Positions 1-9,379 are shown, counted from the stretch's first letter. The stretch: 64,000 nucleotides of DNA from Pseudomonas sp. GV071 (GCF_003050835.1 NZ_QAOJ01000006.1:248001-312000), one strand, 5' to 3'. Notes: generated by a model not told the origin, from the letters alone. Program-made: numbers and translations.

Positions 1-1941
1 CGCGACTTGGCCGTCGTGCTGTCCGGCAATCAAGGGGATAAGGAAGTCGAAGTCGTCTTCGACCTGTCGCCCAACCTGCCCGGTGTGCTGTTCGGCGACA
101 GTCAGCGCTTGCAGCAGATACTGATCAACCTAGCCGGCAATGCCCTGAAATTCACCCCCAAAGGCTATGTGATCGTCAGCATCACGGAGCTGGAAAGTAA
201 CGACACAGAAGCCCTGTTGCGTATCGCCGTGACAGATACCGGCATTGGCATTGCCCAGCCGCAGCAGGCTTATATCTTCGAAGGTTTTGCCCAGGCGGAA
301 ACCTCAACCAGCCGCCGTTTTGGTGGCAGCGGCCTGGGCTTGGTCATTTGCAAACGCCTGGTCGAACTCATGGGCGGTCAGTTGCAGGTTATCAGCGAGC
401 CTGGAAAAGGCAGCCGCTTCTGGTTTGACCTGGCCTTCACTGTGGAACCCGGTATCACGCTCAAAGGTGCCTGTCAGGGCATCGCCCCCTCCTTGCGAAT
501 TCTGATTGCCGATGACAACCGCGTGGCCGCCGAGTTGATGCAGCAAACGGTGGTAGCGCTGGGCTGGCACGCCGATCTGGTCGCCAATGGCCGGCAGGCC
601 GTGGAGCGTGTGCGTCAGGCCCAACATGAGGACCAACCTTACGACGTGGTGTTGATGGACTGGCGTATGCCTGAGCTCGACGGCCTGGGCGCGGCGCAGC
701 TTATCCACGACAACACTGAGCTGCGCCATCAACCGGTGATTCTGATGATCACCGCCTACGGCCGGGAAGCCTTGGCGCATATCCAGGAGACCATGCAGTC
801 GCCGTTCGTGGAGTTTCTGACCAAGCCGATAACGCCCCAGCAATTAGCCTTGAGCGTGCACCAGGCACTGGACGGAAGCGCTGATAGTTCAACAGGCGGC
901 GCCTCACAGCACAGCAGTCACGTCCGTCTCCAGGGCCTGCGTCTGTTGGTGGTCGAAGACAACGCCTTGAATCGGCAAGTGGCCGCCGAGTTACTCAGTC
1001 ACGAAGGCGCTCAGGTGCAATTGGCCGAAGGTGGATTGCAGGGCGTAAGGATGGCGCTCGCTGCAACGCCGCCGTTCGACGCCATCATCATGGATGTGCA
1101 GATGCCGGACATTGATGGCTACGAAGCCACGCGGCGGATTCGCGCCGAGCCAGGCTTGGCCCGCGTGCCGATTCTGGCCATGACAGCCAATGCCTCCGAG
1201 GCTGACCGTCAATTGTGTCTGGCTGCGGGCATGAATGAACATGTCGGCAAGCCGGTCGACATCAACGAAGTGGTCCGCGCGCTGATGCAGATTACCGGCC
1301 GCGACAGCGCCCCGCACCCGCTCGGCAATGCCGCTGGGCCAGTCCCGTCGTCAGACCAGACGATGGAGGAAGGCAGCTCGATCCTCTCGCGTTTTGGCAT
1401 GAACATCGAACTAGTGCAGCGCCTGCTTCAAGAGTTCCAACGGGACGCCCACGTGCTCCTCGCCGATTTGCAGCGGCACAGCGAACAACACAACCGCAGC
1501 GCACAGGCATTCGTCCTCCACGCGCTGAAAGGCAGCGCGGCGACCATCGGCGCGCTGGCCCTCTCGCAGCGCGCCGCAAGCCTGGAAGCCCAGTTCAAAA
1601 CCCACCCGGATACGGCAGCGGCCGCGTTGGCTGATCCGCAGACGCTGGCGGAACTGCATTCGTTGCTCGGCGCAAGCATCGCCCGCCTTGAACACTGGAT
1701 CGAAGGCGTTACAGACCCGTCCGCAGGTACAGGGCGGGCGAAATCGCCGATCACTGCGCAGCAATGGCAGGCCAAACGCATGGAACTGCTGGAGCTGCTC
1801 AGTACCGGCAACATGCGCGCATTGGAGCTGACCGAGGAGCTCGCCAGTGCCGAGGCACCGGAGTGGTTTGGCCGCGTGGTCGAACAGGTCAATGCGCTGA
1901 TGTTCAACGCCGCGGCGCAATTGCTGCGCGAAGCCCAATAG
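1..1941 (+). CDS. hybrid sensor histidine kinase, 3' part (HATPase-REC-REC-Hpt)
   Basis: The reading frame is open from the first base, so the N-terminal sensor and HisKA domains lie outside the window. In order it shows an HATPase domain (N box [38 protein letters not shown]), a first receiver (phospho-acceptor Asp in [13 protein letters not shown]), a second receiver ([25 protein letters not shown] lysines) and a C-terminal Hpt domain ([12 protein letters not shown]). This is the BarA/EvgS-type phosphorelay layout; the protein is expected to pass phosphate His-Asp-His to a separate output regulator. The convergent cytochrome b561 gene ends 2 bp after the stop. The signal and the partner cannot be told from this part. 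Confidence 0.93.
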   Translation, partial: RDLAVVLSGNQGDKEVEVVFDLSPNLPGVLFGDSQRLQQILINLAGNALKFTPKGYVIVSITELESNDTEALLRIAVTDTGIGIAQPQQAYIFEGFAQAETSTSRRFGGSGLGLVICKRLVELMGGQLQVISEPGKGSRFWFDLAFTVEPGITLKGACQGIAPSLRILIADDNRVAAELMQQTVVALGWHADLVANGRQAVERVRQAQHEDQPYDVVLMDWRMPELDGLGAAQLIHDNTELRHQPVILMITAYGREALAHIQETMQSPFVEFLTKPITPQQLALSVHQALDGSADSSTGGASQHSSHVRLQGLRLLVVEDNALNRQVAAELLSHEGAQVQLAEGGLQGVRMALAATPPFDAIIMDVQMPDIDGYEATRRIRAEPGLARVPILAMTANASEADRQLCLAAGMNEHVGKPVDINEVVRALMQITGRDSAPHPLGNAAGPVPSSDQTMEEGSSILSRFGMNIELVQRLLQEFQRDAHVLLADLQRHSEQHNRSAQAFVLHALKGSAATIGALALSQRAASLEAQFKTHPDTAAAALADPQTLAELHSLLGASIARLEHWIEGVTDPSAGTGRAKSPITAQQWQAKRMELLELLSTGNMRALELTEELASAEAPEWFGRVVEQVNALMFNAAAQLLREAQ

Positions 1942-1943
1942 CG

Positions 1944-2525
1944 CTAGAGCATGCGTTTGAGCACCGTGTCACGCAGATAGAAGTGGTGCCAGAACGCGGC
2001 AGCGATATGCACGCCGATGACGTAGTAGAACGCTGTGCCCACAAAGACATGGGCCGCTTCCACGCTGTGTGCCAACGGCTTGTTCAGCGCAAAGGGCGAC
2101 GCGATAGTCAGGCCGCCCAGTGGCACGCCGCCACGTTCAAGCAGCACTATCGCCAGGCCCATCAGCGGCTGGATCAGCAAGAAGCCGTAGAGCGCCAGGT
2201 GGGTCAGACGCGAGGCCAGCTGCACCATTGGCTTGAGTGGCGGCTGCACAAGGGGCGTCGGGCTTCGCAAGCGGGCCAGCAGCCTAGGCAACACCAGCGC
2301 CAACACCACCAGACCGACCCAGAAATGCCCTTGGACAAATAGAGTCTTCAGCGCGCTGCCCTTGGGAAACCAGCCGCGACCCTCAATCAACAGGTAAGCA
2401 AGAATCACCAACCCGGCCATCAGCCAATGCAGATAGCGGGAGGTTCGACCATAGCGAGCGAAAACAGCGCGACTCGCATTATGGGGTGTGGGCGCTGAAA
2501 CAGTGGTACGGATGAGATCGGCCAT
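1944..2525 (-). CDS. cytochrome b561 family protein
   Basis: 193-residue integral membrane di-heme cytochrome of the bacterial b561 (YodB/CybB) type. Four hydrophobic segments are visible. Conserved candidate heme ligands are His33 (RYLHW), His67 (VQGHFWVG), His159 (VEAAH) and His173 (GVHIAAAFWHHF). Family members move electrons from quinol or superoxide at the inner membrane. It lies 115 bp downstream of the two-component pair on the same strand, but has its own upstream copy of the 17-bp box found before the 8963 operon. It is therefore probably a direct target of the regulator at 4012-4668 rather than only a read-through gene. Confidence 0.9.
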   Translation of the reverse strand: MADLIRTTVSAPTPHNASRAVFARYGRTSRYLHWLMAGLVILAYLLIEGRGWFPKGSALKTLFVQGHFWVGLVVLALVLPRLLARLRSPTPLVQPPLKPMVQLASRLTHLALYGFLLIQPLMGLAIVLLERGGVPLGGLTIASPFALNKPLAHSVEAAHVFVGTAFYYVIGVHIAAAFWHHFYLRDTVLKRML

Positions 2526-2591
2526 ATGCCCCTCTACTCGTTAGGCCACCGAAGTGGCGCTGTGGGTTGAGAGGCAGTATTGCCAGCCTGG

Positions 2592-2608
2592 CTTAATGAA
2601 GTCTGAAG
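2592..2608 (-). promoter_or_regulatory. candidate response-regulator box upstream of cytochrome b561
   Basis: The + strand reads CTTAATGAAGTCTGAAG. 15 of 17 bases match the site at 9013-9029. On the gene strand the halves are CTTCAG and ATTAAG separated by 5 bp, which resembles the PmrA/QseB style of two hexamers with an 11-bp period. It is 67 bp from the start codon of the cytochrome gene. Confidence 0.6.
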
Positions 2609-2639
2609 CAAACACAGGGCAGGTAAACGAGCACGCGCC

Positions 2640-4010
2640 TTAGCCGTTCCGGGGAATCGACAACGTGGCGAGCAGCCCGCCATCGGGGTGGTTTTGCAGT
2701 TCGATGGCACCGCCCAGACGCTTGGCGATCATCTCCACAATCGATAGCCCCAGACCTGCACCATTGGGGTTGTCGCGGCTGTAGAAGCGCTCGAAAAGGC
2801 GTTCGATTTTCGCTTCGTCAATGCCCGGCCCCCGGTCTCGAACACTCAGCAAGAACTGGGTGTTTCCAGCCTCTTTGAGTTGCACGGTGACTTCACCGCC
2901 CGCCGGCGAGAAATTGGCGGCGTTGGTCACCAGATTCTGCAAGGCAATACCAATGGCTTGTGCGTCGCTGGTTGTCTGGTAACCCCCCGCCGCCACATCC
3001 AGGGACAGCTCCAGCCCTCGGTCCAGGAGCAACGGAGTAAGGTCGGCCAGGGTCTCGCGCACCACGCTCTCGATATCGACTACCTGCCAGTCTTTGCGCG
3101 CCGTCTCCGGCTCGACCCTGGCCATGGTCAATAGCTGATTGACCACCCGGGTCAAGCGGTCCACGCCGCCCAGCAGGAACTGCAACGCTTGCTCGCGTGA
3201 CTCATCGTTTTGCGCTTCCAGGGCGTTCTGCACGTGAATACGCAGAATCGCCAGCGGCGTGCGCATTTCGTGGGCGGCATCACCAATAAAGCGCCGTTCG
3301 CGCTGCAGCAAGTGGCCGATTTGCGACAGCAACCGGTTCAGCGCCGCCTGCATCGGTTCCAGTTCCCTGGGCAAGGGTGTCAGCAGCAAGGGCTCAAGGG
3401 ACTCGGCGTGCCGGGCGCGAATCACCTGAGCCATATTCTGTAAGGGTTTCAGCCCCCAACCGATGGCCAACCAGACCAGCAAGGCCAGCACCACGATGCC
3501 GATCAGATTGGGAATCAGCGTGTGCCGCACGATGCGGTTCACCAGGTCCTGTCGGACATCGTCCCGCTCGCCCACCCAAATGCGCAGGCCGTGTTGTTCG
3601 TCAGGCAGCAAAAAGCCGTGCCAGCCCATACCGGCAATGCTGACTTCGGCAAACCCGGGGCTGCTGGGGGGTTGCTCAAACAGCGGAGCACTGGCCGAGC
3701 GGACCAGGCTTTTACCCTGCAGGTCCCATACTTGAAAGGCCATTTTGCCTTCGTAGGGATGCCCAATCTTGTGCCGTCCGGCCTGACTCAGGGCATTGTT
3801 GAACGCCTCATACAACTGCCGCCGCTGCTCATCCGGCAATGGCATCTGCACCACGCCCTGCAACAACCTGGCGCTTTGCGCCAACTGGGCGTCGTAGATT
3901 TCGGTAATTTCATGACCGCTGTCATGGAAGTTGTAAATGCTGATGGTCAGCGTGCCCAGGATCAACAAGGCCAACACCAACCACAGCGTGCGATGGCGCA
4001 ACGACGTCAT
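2640..4010 (-). CDS. two-component sensor histidine kinase (QseC/PmrB-like)
   Basis: 456 residues. The start is taken as the ATG one base after the TGA of the response regulator gene (ORF extends further upstream, but inside that gene). Domains: N-terminal TM (about residues 8-27), a periplasmic region of about 130 residues, a second TM (about 165-190), HAMP-like linker, HisKA with His247 (GDAAHEMRTPLAILR), N box (LQNLVTNAANFSP), G1 (DRGPGIDEAKIERLFERFYS) and G2 (GAGLGLSIVEMIAKRLGG). It is the cognate kinase of the adjacent OmpR-family regulator. Homologues sense cationic peptides, metals or quorum-type signals; the sequence does not tell which. Confidence 0.93.
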   Translation of the reverse strand: MTSLRHRTLWLVLALLILGTLTISIYNFHDSGHEITEIYDAQLAQSARLLQGVVQMPLPDEQRRQLYEAFNNALSQAGRHKIGHPYEGKMAFQVWDLQGKSLVRSASAPLFEQPPSSPGFAEVSIAGMGWHGFLLPDEQHGLRIWVGERDDVRQDLVNRIVRHTLIPNLIGIVVLALLVWLAIGWGLKPLQNMAQVIRARHAESLEPLLLTPLPRELEPMQAALNRLLSQIGHLLQRERRFIGDAAHEMRTPLAILRIHVQNALEAQNDESREQALQFLLGGVDRLTRVVNQLLTMARVEPETARKDWQVVDIESVVRETLADLTPLLLDRGLELSLDVAAGGYQTTSDAQAIGIALQNLVTNAANFSPAGGEVTVQLKEAGNTQFLLSVRDRGPGIDEAKIERLFERFYSRDNPNGAGLGLSIVEMIAKRLGGAIELQNHPDGGLLATLSIPRNG

Positions 4011-4011
4011 C

Positions 4012-4668
4012 TCAGCGCTCCACCAGATAACCAATACCGCGCACGGTTCGGATCAATTCGGAAAACAGCTTTTTGCGCAGATGGTGTATGTGCACTTCGA
4101 GCGTATTGCTCTCTGCTTCCTCATCCCAGCCATACAACAGTTGCGTGAGCCGCTCGCGAGTAAACACCTTGCCAGGCTGCGCCAACAGTTCATGCAGCAG
4201 CACATATTCCTTGGGCGTGAGCACGACCGCTGCTCCCTGGTAACGCACTTGCTGGGTGGCCGGGTCGAGACTGACACCCGCATGTTCGACCACCACCTGA
4301 GCGCGCCCGGCACTGCGTCTTAACAACGCGCGCAAACGGGCTTTGAGCTCATTGAGGTCGAAGGGTTTGACCAGGTAATCATCCGCGCCGGCATCCAGGC
4401 CGGCAATGCGGTCATCGGTGTCATCGCGCGCGGTGAGGATCAGCACCGGCAGGTCACAGCCGCCCTGGCGGATCTGTTGCAACACGTGAATGCCGCTGAG
4501 CCTGGGCAAGCCCAGATCCAGCACCATCAGGTCGAAGGTTTCGCTGAGCAAGGCATGCACCGCGCTGACACCATCCTGCAGCCAGTCCACGGTGTAGCCC
4601 TCGGCACGCAATCCGGCGCGTACGCCCTCACCGAGGGCGGTATCGTCTTCCACAAGCAACAAACGCAT
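4012..4668 (-). CDS. OmpR/PhoB-family response regulator (QseB/PmrA-like)
   Basis: 218 residues: receiver with acidic pocket VEDD, phospho-acceptor Asp51 (LMVLDLGLPRLSG) and KPFDLNELKARLRALLRR, then a winged-helix DNA-binding domain (LTPKEYVLLHELL, TLEVHIHHLRKKL, RTVRGIGYLVER). It follows the TPR gene by 27 bp and is directly coupled to its kinase. The twin 17-bp boxes at 9013 and 2592 have the two-hexamer form bound by this subfamily, so autoregulation of the whole operon and control of cytochrome b561 are inferred. Confidence 0.94.
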   Translation of the reverse strand: MRLLLVEDDTALGEGVRAGLRAEGYTVDWLQDGVSAVHALLSETFDLMVLDLGLPRLSGIHVLQQIRQGGCDLPVLILTARDDTDDRIAGLDAGADDYLVKPFDLNELKARLRALLRRSAGRAQVVVEHAGVSLDPATQQVRYQGAAVVLTPKEYVLLHELLAQPGKVFTRERLTQLLYGWDEEAESNTLEVHIHHLRKKLFSELIRTVRGIGYLVER

Positions 4669-4695
4669 GGGTGTCCTTAATGGCAGAAAGCTCAG

Positions 4696-5352
4696 TCAGT
4701 CGAGCTTGTGTTCAACGTCCTTGAGTAAAGCATCGATCTCGCCTCGCCGGCCCTCATCCGCCAACTCGCGGCCCGGTCGTGGCGCAGCCAGCTTGGCCTT
4801 GAGCAGCGCGGCTTTGGCCTCGACATAGTGGCCTTGCCGGTACAGATGGTCGCCCCAGAAGTACAGGCTATCGATACCGTTGGGGTTCAGTTGCAGCGCG
4901 CTGCGCAGCAAGGCATCGGCCTTATCGGCGTCGCCAAAGCCAATGGGCCACCCGGGCACTCGATCGTACAACGCCGCCAGGCTGGTGTAGGCCGAACCCT
5001 GCAATGCCGCTGGGTCCAACTGCAACGCCTTTTCCAGCGACGCCTTGGATTGCTTGGCTTTACCCAATGCACCCAATCCGCCCTCGGCGCCTGCCCAACT
5101 GCTCACCACAATACCGTTCCAGATCCAGGCCTCGGCGGCTGTGGGCTGCTCCTGGGTGAACGCTTGCGCCTGCAGCGCCAGCTTCTCGAACTCGGCCGGT
5201 TTCTGTTTTTCCGGGGTGTCGTATTGCACCTCAGCCCAACGCTGCTGAATGCTCAGCAGGCGTTGACTGCCGGCCTCGTCCAGCGCCCAGGCCGATGGTT
5301 GGAGCAGTAAACCCAGCACGGCGATAACCGGAGCAAACAACGTTCTGTTCAT
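4696..5352 (-). CDS. periplasmic tetratricopeptide-repeat protein
   Basis: 218 residues with a Sec signal peptide (MNRTLFAPVIAVLGLLLQPSAWA, cleavage predicted before LDEAG). The mature part has TPR-like helices, including SLEKALQLDPAALQGSAYTSLAALYD and LLRSALQLNPNGIDSLYFWGDHLYRQGHYVEAKAALLKA split over two repeats. No enzyme motif is seen. Its ATG overlaps the stop of the SDR gene by 4 bp, so it is translated as part of the biosynthesis-like operon. It may act as a scaffold or as an envelope partner of the two-component system; this is a guess. Confidence 0.8.
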   Translation of the reverse strand: MNRTLFAPVIAVLGLLLQPSAWALDEAGSQRLLSIQQRWAEVQYDTPEKQKPAEFEKLALQAQAFTQEQPTAAEAWIWNGIVVSSWAGAEGGLGALGKAKQSKASLEKALQLDPAALQGSAYTSLAALYDRVPGWPIGFGDADKADALLRSALQLNPNGIDSLYFWGDHLYRQGHYVEAKAALLKAKLAAPRPGRELADEGRRGEIDALLKDVEHKLD

Positions 5353-6152
5353 TGTGGGGGATTCTCATGTGTGTGAATAAAACTGCGAATAACCGGCAGT
5401 TGTTTGCGCAACGCACGGTCGACGACCCCTGGTAGCAAGCCATTGAGGCGCACAAAGAGTTTTTCCGGCCAGCCCAGGTACAGCTCATTGAGGTCTTTCT
5501 GAATGGCCCCCATCACTTCGTGCGCCACCCGTTGGGGCTCGTCGACACTGGCCCCCAGTGCCTTGTTGAGGGCCATGGCGGCAGCACTGTTCATGCTGGT
5601 ACGGGTAGCCCTTGGCGCCACGTACAGCACGTTCACCTCGGTGTCGGCGAGCTCTCGACGCAGCGCTTCGGAAAAGCCGCGCAAGGCAAATTTGCTCGCG
5701 CAGTACACGGCATAACCGGGATAACCGATGGAGCCGTAGGTGGACCCTACATTCACCACCAGCGCGTGGGGCTGGCTGCGCAGAATCGGCAACATGGCAC
5801 GCGTCAACTGCAGGGTGGCGATCACATTCACCGTCAACATGTCGGCAATATCGTGGTCGTCGAGCTGCTCGATCAACGCGAAGCGATTCACCCCCGCGCC
5901 ATTCAACAACAGGTTCACCCCACCCAGGTGACGCGCTGCCTCAACTACGGCATGGCGACCGGCGCTGGTACGCAGGTCGGCGGTCACCTGATGCAGTTGC
6001 AGGGGGTAGCGCGCCACCAACGTAGCCAGGGCTGCCGGCTGACGGGTGACGGCCAGCACCTGTGCACCCGCGGCGCAGAGGTGCTCGACCAACGCCAAAC
6101 CGATCCCCCCGGTGGCGCCGGTGAGCACCACCCGGCAATCAGACAGCTGCAT
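5349..6152 (-). CDS. SDR family oxidoreductase
   Basis: 267 residues counted from MQLSDCRVVL; the longer ORF runs into the upstream gene. Classical short-chain dehydrogenase features are complete: glycine-rich GATGGIGLAL (cofactor binding), NGAGV, catalytic Ser in NVGSTYGS and the YxxxK pair in YCASKFALRGFSEALRREL. The C-terminal part is longer and slightly amphipathic (LYLGWPEKLFVRLNGLLPGVVDRAL), as in SDRs acting on lipophilic or acyl substrates. It overlaps the HDO gene by 14 bp, so the two are translationally coupled. In the operon it would reduce or oxidise a product of the ligase/HDO steps. Confidence 0.92.
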   Translation of the reverse strand: MQLSDCRVVLTGATGGIGLALVEHLCAAGAQVLAVTRQPAALATLVARYPLQLHQVTADLRTSAGRHAVVEAARHLGGVNLLLNGAGVNRFALIEQLDDHDIADMLTVNVIATLQLTRAMLPILRSQPHALVVNVGSTYGSIGYPGYAVYCASKFALRGFSEALRRELADTEVNVLYVAPRATRTSMNSAAAMALNKALGASVDEPQRVAHEVMGAIQKDLNELYLGWPEKLFVRLNGLLPGVVDRALRKQLPVIRSFIHTHENPPQ

Positions 6153-6819
6153 GCCGCACCTCGGTGGCGCCCGCGCGCGGCAGACCGCGGAACATCTCGG
6201 TATAGAGGTGGTAAACAACTTTGCTGGCGTGGATGACCGCTTGCTGGTCTTCGGGATCTTCCAGCTGGTTCATCAGACTGCGATAGGTGTCCATGTGGTC
6301 GATATCCAGCGCGCCATGGGAGGACAGGTAGCTGAACGCGCTGGCCGGCAACTCCAGTCGTTGCTGAATGGTGTTCGCCGCCTGGGTGGCCAACGCAATG
6401 CTGGTGCCCTCCAGCACATTGACCATGCCAAACAGCCCCACCGGATTGCCCCGCGCGATCAGGTCGTAGAGAAAACTCACCATCAGCTCGATCGGCTGCG
6501 CGGGTTGCCCATCGCGCACCTCATCGGCATCACCGCCGCAGGCACGGATGTCATTGAGAATCCACTTCTCGTGGCCATATTCCTCCTCGATGTACTCGCA
6601 CACCGCGCCACGCAGCCACTCCAGGCGACTGGGCAGCCGGGCACCGCACGCCATCATCAACGGCACGGTATGGCGAACGTGGTAATAGGCCTGAGTGAGA
6701 AACGCGCGATAGCTGTCCAGGCTGACTTCGCCGGCCAATGCCTCACGAATGACCGGTACGCTGAACAGCGCCTGGCGTTCCTCGGCGGTAGCGGCTTGCA
6801 GTTGGTCAAAAAAATTCAT
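6139..6819 (-). CDS. TenA/heme-oxygenase-like diiron protein (HDO superfamily)
   Basis: 226 residues from MNFFDQLQ; the ATG has GGAG upstream, while the longer ORF overlaps the ligase gene. Helical TenA-like fold with candidate metal ligands in YIEEEYGHEKWILNDI and SSHGALDIDHMDTY; HVRHTVPLM is a third conserved helix. Members of this superfamily (UndA, CADD, SznF type) use a non-heme diiron centre with O2 for oxidative C-C cleavage or N-oxygenation; others are thiaminases. No thi genes are nearby and an acyl ligase and an SDR flank it, so an oxidative step on a carrier- or CoA-linked acyl or amine substrate is more likely than thiamin salvage. Confidence 0.85.
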   Translation of the reverse strand: MNFFDQLQAATAEERQALFSVPVIREALAGEVSLDSYRAFLTQAYYHVRHTVPLMMACGARLPSRLEWLRGAVCEYIEEEYGHEKWILNDIRACGGDADEVRDGQPAQPIELMVSFLYDLIARGNPVGLFGMVNVLEGTSIALATQAANTIQQRLELPASAFSYLSSHGALDIDHMDTYRSLMNQLEDPEDQQAVIHASKVVYHLYTEMFRGLPRAGATEVRHAAV

Positions 6820-6829
6820 GGTAGGAGCC

Positions 6830-8296
6830 TCACTCGGTAACGAGTTCTGAAAGGGCATCGCGATAACGCGACAAGATCGCTTCACGGCGCAGGCGACCAT
6901 TGCTGGTGAGCAAGCCGTTGTCCGCGGTAAACGGTGTGGAAAGGCGCTGCCAGGCATGCACCTGGGCGTAATCCGGTAGTTGCGCATTGGCTTGGGCGAC
7001 CGTCGCGGCGAGTGTCTCGTCGCTGCAATTGGGGTCTAGCGGCCACAGCAGTGCGAGGTTGTGGTTCAACCCTTCGCCATGCACAAATGCCTGGGCAATG
7101 GTGCCGCGCTGGGTCAACTCGGCCTCGACCCAATCCGGGTTGACGTTGCGGCCGAAGCTGGTGATGAACTGGTGCTTTTTACGGCCCTTCAAAAACAGAT
7201 AACCGTCGGCGTCGAACTCACCGATATCACCGGTATGCAGCCACTCACCGCTGAACGGTTGATCGCCGAGATAGCCCAGCAACGCCGAACCGCTGACCAG
7301 CACTTCGCCGTCATCGCCCAAGCGCACCGTGACATGCGGCAATGGCAGGCCGACGCTACCGGGGCGGTTGTGCCCGGGGCGGTTCAGGCACACCACCGAG
7401 GCACACTCGGACAGACCGTAGCCCTGGTACACCGGCAGATTGACGTTGGCAGCACGCTGCAGCAGGTCCGCCGAAACCCGTGCACCACCCACCGCGACAA
7501 AGCGAAATTGCTCGGCTGCCACTAACTTGCGCTCGATGGCGGTGACCAACCCCAGCAACAGTTGCGGCACCAGAATCAGGCTTTGCGCCCCACTCATCAC
7601 CAGCGTGCCGAGCAAGCGTGGCCAGTCCACACCGGAGGCACCGCTGATGCCCATCTGCTGCTGGGAAGACACAGTAATGCTCGCCCCGGCCAGCAACGCG
7701 GCATAAACGCCCAGATTTTCCAGCAACACGGCCAAGGGCAGCACCGCCAGATAGCGCTCGGGCGCGGCAGAGCGGCTGGCGCTTTCCAACTCCTGCGCCA
7801 CCCGCAGCAAAGCGTCTGCGCTCAGGCACACGCCTTTGGGTGTACCGGTGGTGCCCGAGGTGTAGGTGATCTTTGCCGTACCGGCGGGTATGCCCGGATC
7901 AGCGCTCTGTGCGCGGCGCCAAAACACGCCTTCGCGATGAAAGCCCGCCAACTCCATATCCGCCGTCATGGCCTCATCGGCAATCGCGATATCCACCTGA
8001 CTCTGGTCGAAGCAATGGGCTCGTTGGGCCTGGGTAAAAAACGGCGGCAAGGTGACGCAGGGCAAACCGGCAAACAAGACCGCCAAGTCCCACAGAACGG
8101 CTTCCGGGCTGTTGTCCATGACCAGCGCGAAGACCTTGCCCGAATGCGCCTCAAGCAAGGCCTGACGCTGCTCGATGCCGTCCCACACCTGTTGGTAATC
8201 GAAGCGACTGCTCGCCCCTCGTAGCGCATACACCGAGGGACGAAACAGTCGGTGGTCGTGTAACGCTGTGCGCAGCGCAGCCAGCTCATGCCGCAT
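6830..8296 (-). CDS. AMP-forming acyl-CoA synthetase / adenylate ligase
   Basis: 488 residues from MRHELAAL. ANL superfamily signatures: P-loop TYTSGTTGTPKGV, YQGYGLSECASVV, LHTGDIGEFDADGYLFLKGRKKHQFITSFGRN split over motifs A7-A8, and a short C-terminal domain. It activates a carboxylic acid as acyl-AMP and then transfers it to CoA or another acceptor. It is shorter than typical fatty-acyl-CoA synthetases (about 550) and lacks an obvious carrier domain. The start overlaps the hemolysin-like gene by 11 bp and the HDO gene follows after 10 bp, so it is a middle gene of a tight operon. Confidence 0.92.
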   Translation of the reverse strand: MRHELAALRTALHDHRLFRPSVYALRGASSRFDYQQVWDGIEQRQALLEAHSGKVFALVMDNSPEAVLWDLAVLFAGLPCVTLPPFFTQAQRAHCFDQSQVDIAIADEAMTADMELAGFHREGVFWRRAQSADPGIPAGTAKITYTSGTTGTPKGVCLSADALLRVAQELESASRSAAPERYLAVLPLAVLLENLGVYAALLAGASITVSSQQQMGISGASGVDWPRLLGTLVMSGAQSLILVPQLLLGLVTAIERKLVAAEQFRFVAVGGARVSADLLQRAANVNLPVYQGYGLSECASVVCLNRPGHNRPGSVGLPLPHVTVRLGDDGEVLVSGSALLGYLGDQPFSGEWLHTGDIGEFDADGYLFLKGRKKHQFITSFGRNVNPDWVEAELTQRGTIAQAFVHGEGLNHNLALLWPLDPNCSDETLAATVAQANAQLPDYAQVHAWQRLSTPFTADNGLLTSNGRLRREAILSRYRDALSELVTE

Positions 8297-8963
8297 GGCA
8301 ATGCTCCGCATCAAAAAAAGGAAAACCCAGGCGTGCCAGCACTCCACTGGTTTCCAACTGCTCCAGACCGAAGCGGATATTGCCGGCGTAAACATGTGGG
8401 TGCTGGGTGTAATAGTTCCCCCATGCAGCCTGATCGAGCCCGAGCTTCGCGGGGTCGGCATCACACAACAGCAGCGGCTCCAAGCCCAGACGCTGAAAGC
8501 TGTTGATCAGCGTGGCAGCCCCGGTGAACACCACCCATTCCAGGCCATGACGCGCCAGCAGCCAGGTCATGGCGACGATAATCAGGCGGGCGCTGCCGGC
8601 ATTTCGCGCCGCGAGATTGCCGACCTCGACCACGCGGCGGCGCTCCACCGATTCACCCGCGACCAGCGAAACCACATGCTCAACCGGATTTTGCAGGTAC
8701 TGCTCGATAAACAGCTGACCGTCGCGGCCCAAACGGGCACCGACGGCCGCACAGAGCTGACCTTGGCGATCATGCAAGGCCATCAAGTCGGGCATGAAAT
8801 GATGAATATCGGCGTGATGCACCGCCGCAAACCGCTCCTGAATAAACGCCTCAACCGGAACGCGTTCTGGCGTTTGTTCACGCGCCAGCGACATCGCCAA
8901 CGGGCGCTGCGCATCCGGGCCAAAACTCAACGGAAACGAGGTATTCCACTCGGTATCAATCAT
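8286..8963 (-). CDS. thermostable hemolysin (delta-VPH) family protein
   Basis: 225 residues. Of two in-frame ATGs the second is chosen because GGAGG sits 8 nt before it. The sequence matches the T_hemolysin family first named from Vibrio delta-VPH: RRVVEVGNLAARNAGSARL, WVVFTGAATLINSFQRLGL and the AWGNYYTQHPHVYAG C-terminal motif. The fold resembles GNAT or autoinducer-synthase acyltransferases, and the name may be misleading. It is the first gene of the operon with the ligase, HDO and SDR, which suits an acyl or amino-group transfer role better than a pore-forming toxin. No signal peptide is present. Confidence 0.88.
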   Translation of the reverse strand: MIDTEWNTSFPLSFGPDAQRPLAMSLAREQTPERVPVEAFIQERFAAVHHADIHHFMPDLMALHDRQGQLCAAVGARLGRDGQLFIEQYLQNPVEHVVSLVAGESVERRRVVEVGNLAARNAGSARLIIVAMTWLLARHGLEWVVFTGAATLINSFQRLGLEPLLLCDADPAKLGLDQAAWGNYYTQHPHVYAGNIRFGLEQLETSGVLARLGFPFFDAEHCHAA

Positions 8964-9012
8964 CGACATCCCCTCCAGCGGTCATTCGATGGAGGCACTA
9001 TCGACAGCGAAC

Positions 9013-9029
9013 CTTAATGAACCCTGAAG
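9013..9029 (-). promoter_or_regulatory. candidate response-regulator box at the operon promoter
   Basis: The + strand reads CTTAATGAACCCTGAAG, near-identical to 2592-2608. It is 50 bp upstream of the first gene of the hemolysin/ligase/HDO/SDR/TPR/two-component operon, where it would activate transcription by the operon's own regulator. Confidence 0.6.
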
Positions 9030-9379
9030 ATCGTTTTTTACCCACTACAACCGCTCGGACACCTGCGGCTGACTGCCCGCGCCCGAGCACAGGTGAGCTA
9101 TAGAACTGCGGTTTGGCGGCGGCTACGGTGCGGGCCCAGGTGACTCACGCTGGCAGCGGCGATACGCCTCAGCACTGCAACTGCCCTGCCCCGCCTCGCG
9201 ACCATTCAGCAGCGTTTTCGCAGCGAGCCGGTTATGCCTTGGGGGATGGCTACTCCTGCATTGAGCGAGCGTTGGCGTGAACGCCGCATGCATTGCAAGC
9301 CATTTTGCGTGCATCAATCCTTCACGCCTGCCCGCCAGAGCTGACAGTTTTTCGCCTCCCTCCCCGCCTACAGTTCGCC

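Noticed and set aside
6139..6819. Undecene-forming UndA as the identity of the HDO protein
   Set aside because: Shares the fold and likely metal ligands, but the sequence and length do not match the UndA I know; only superfamily membership is supported.
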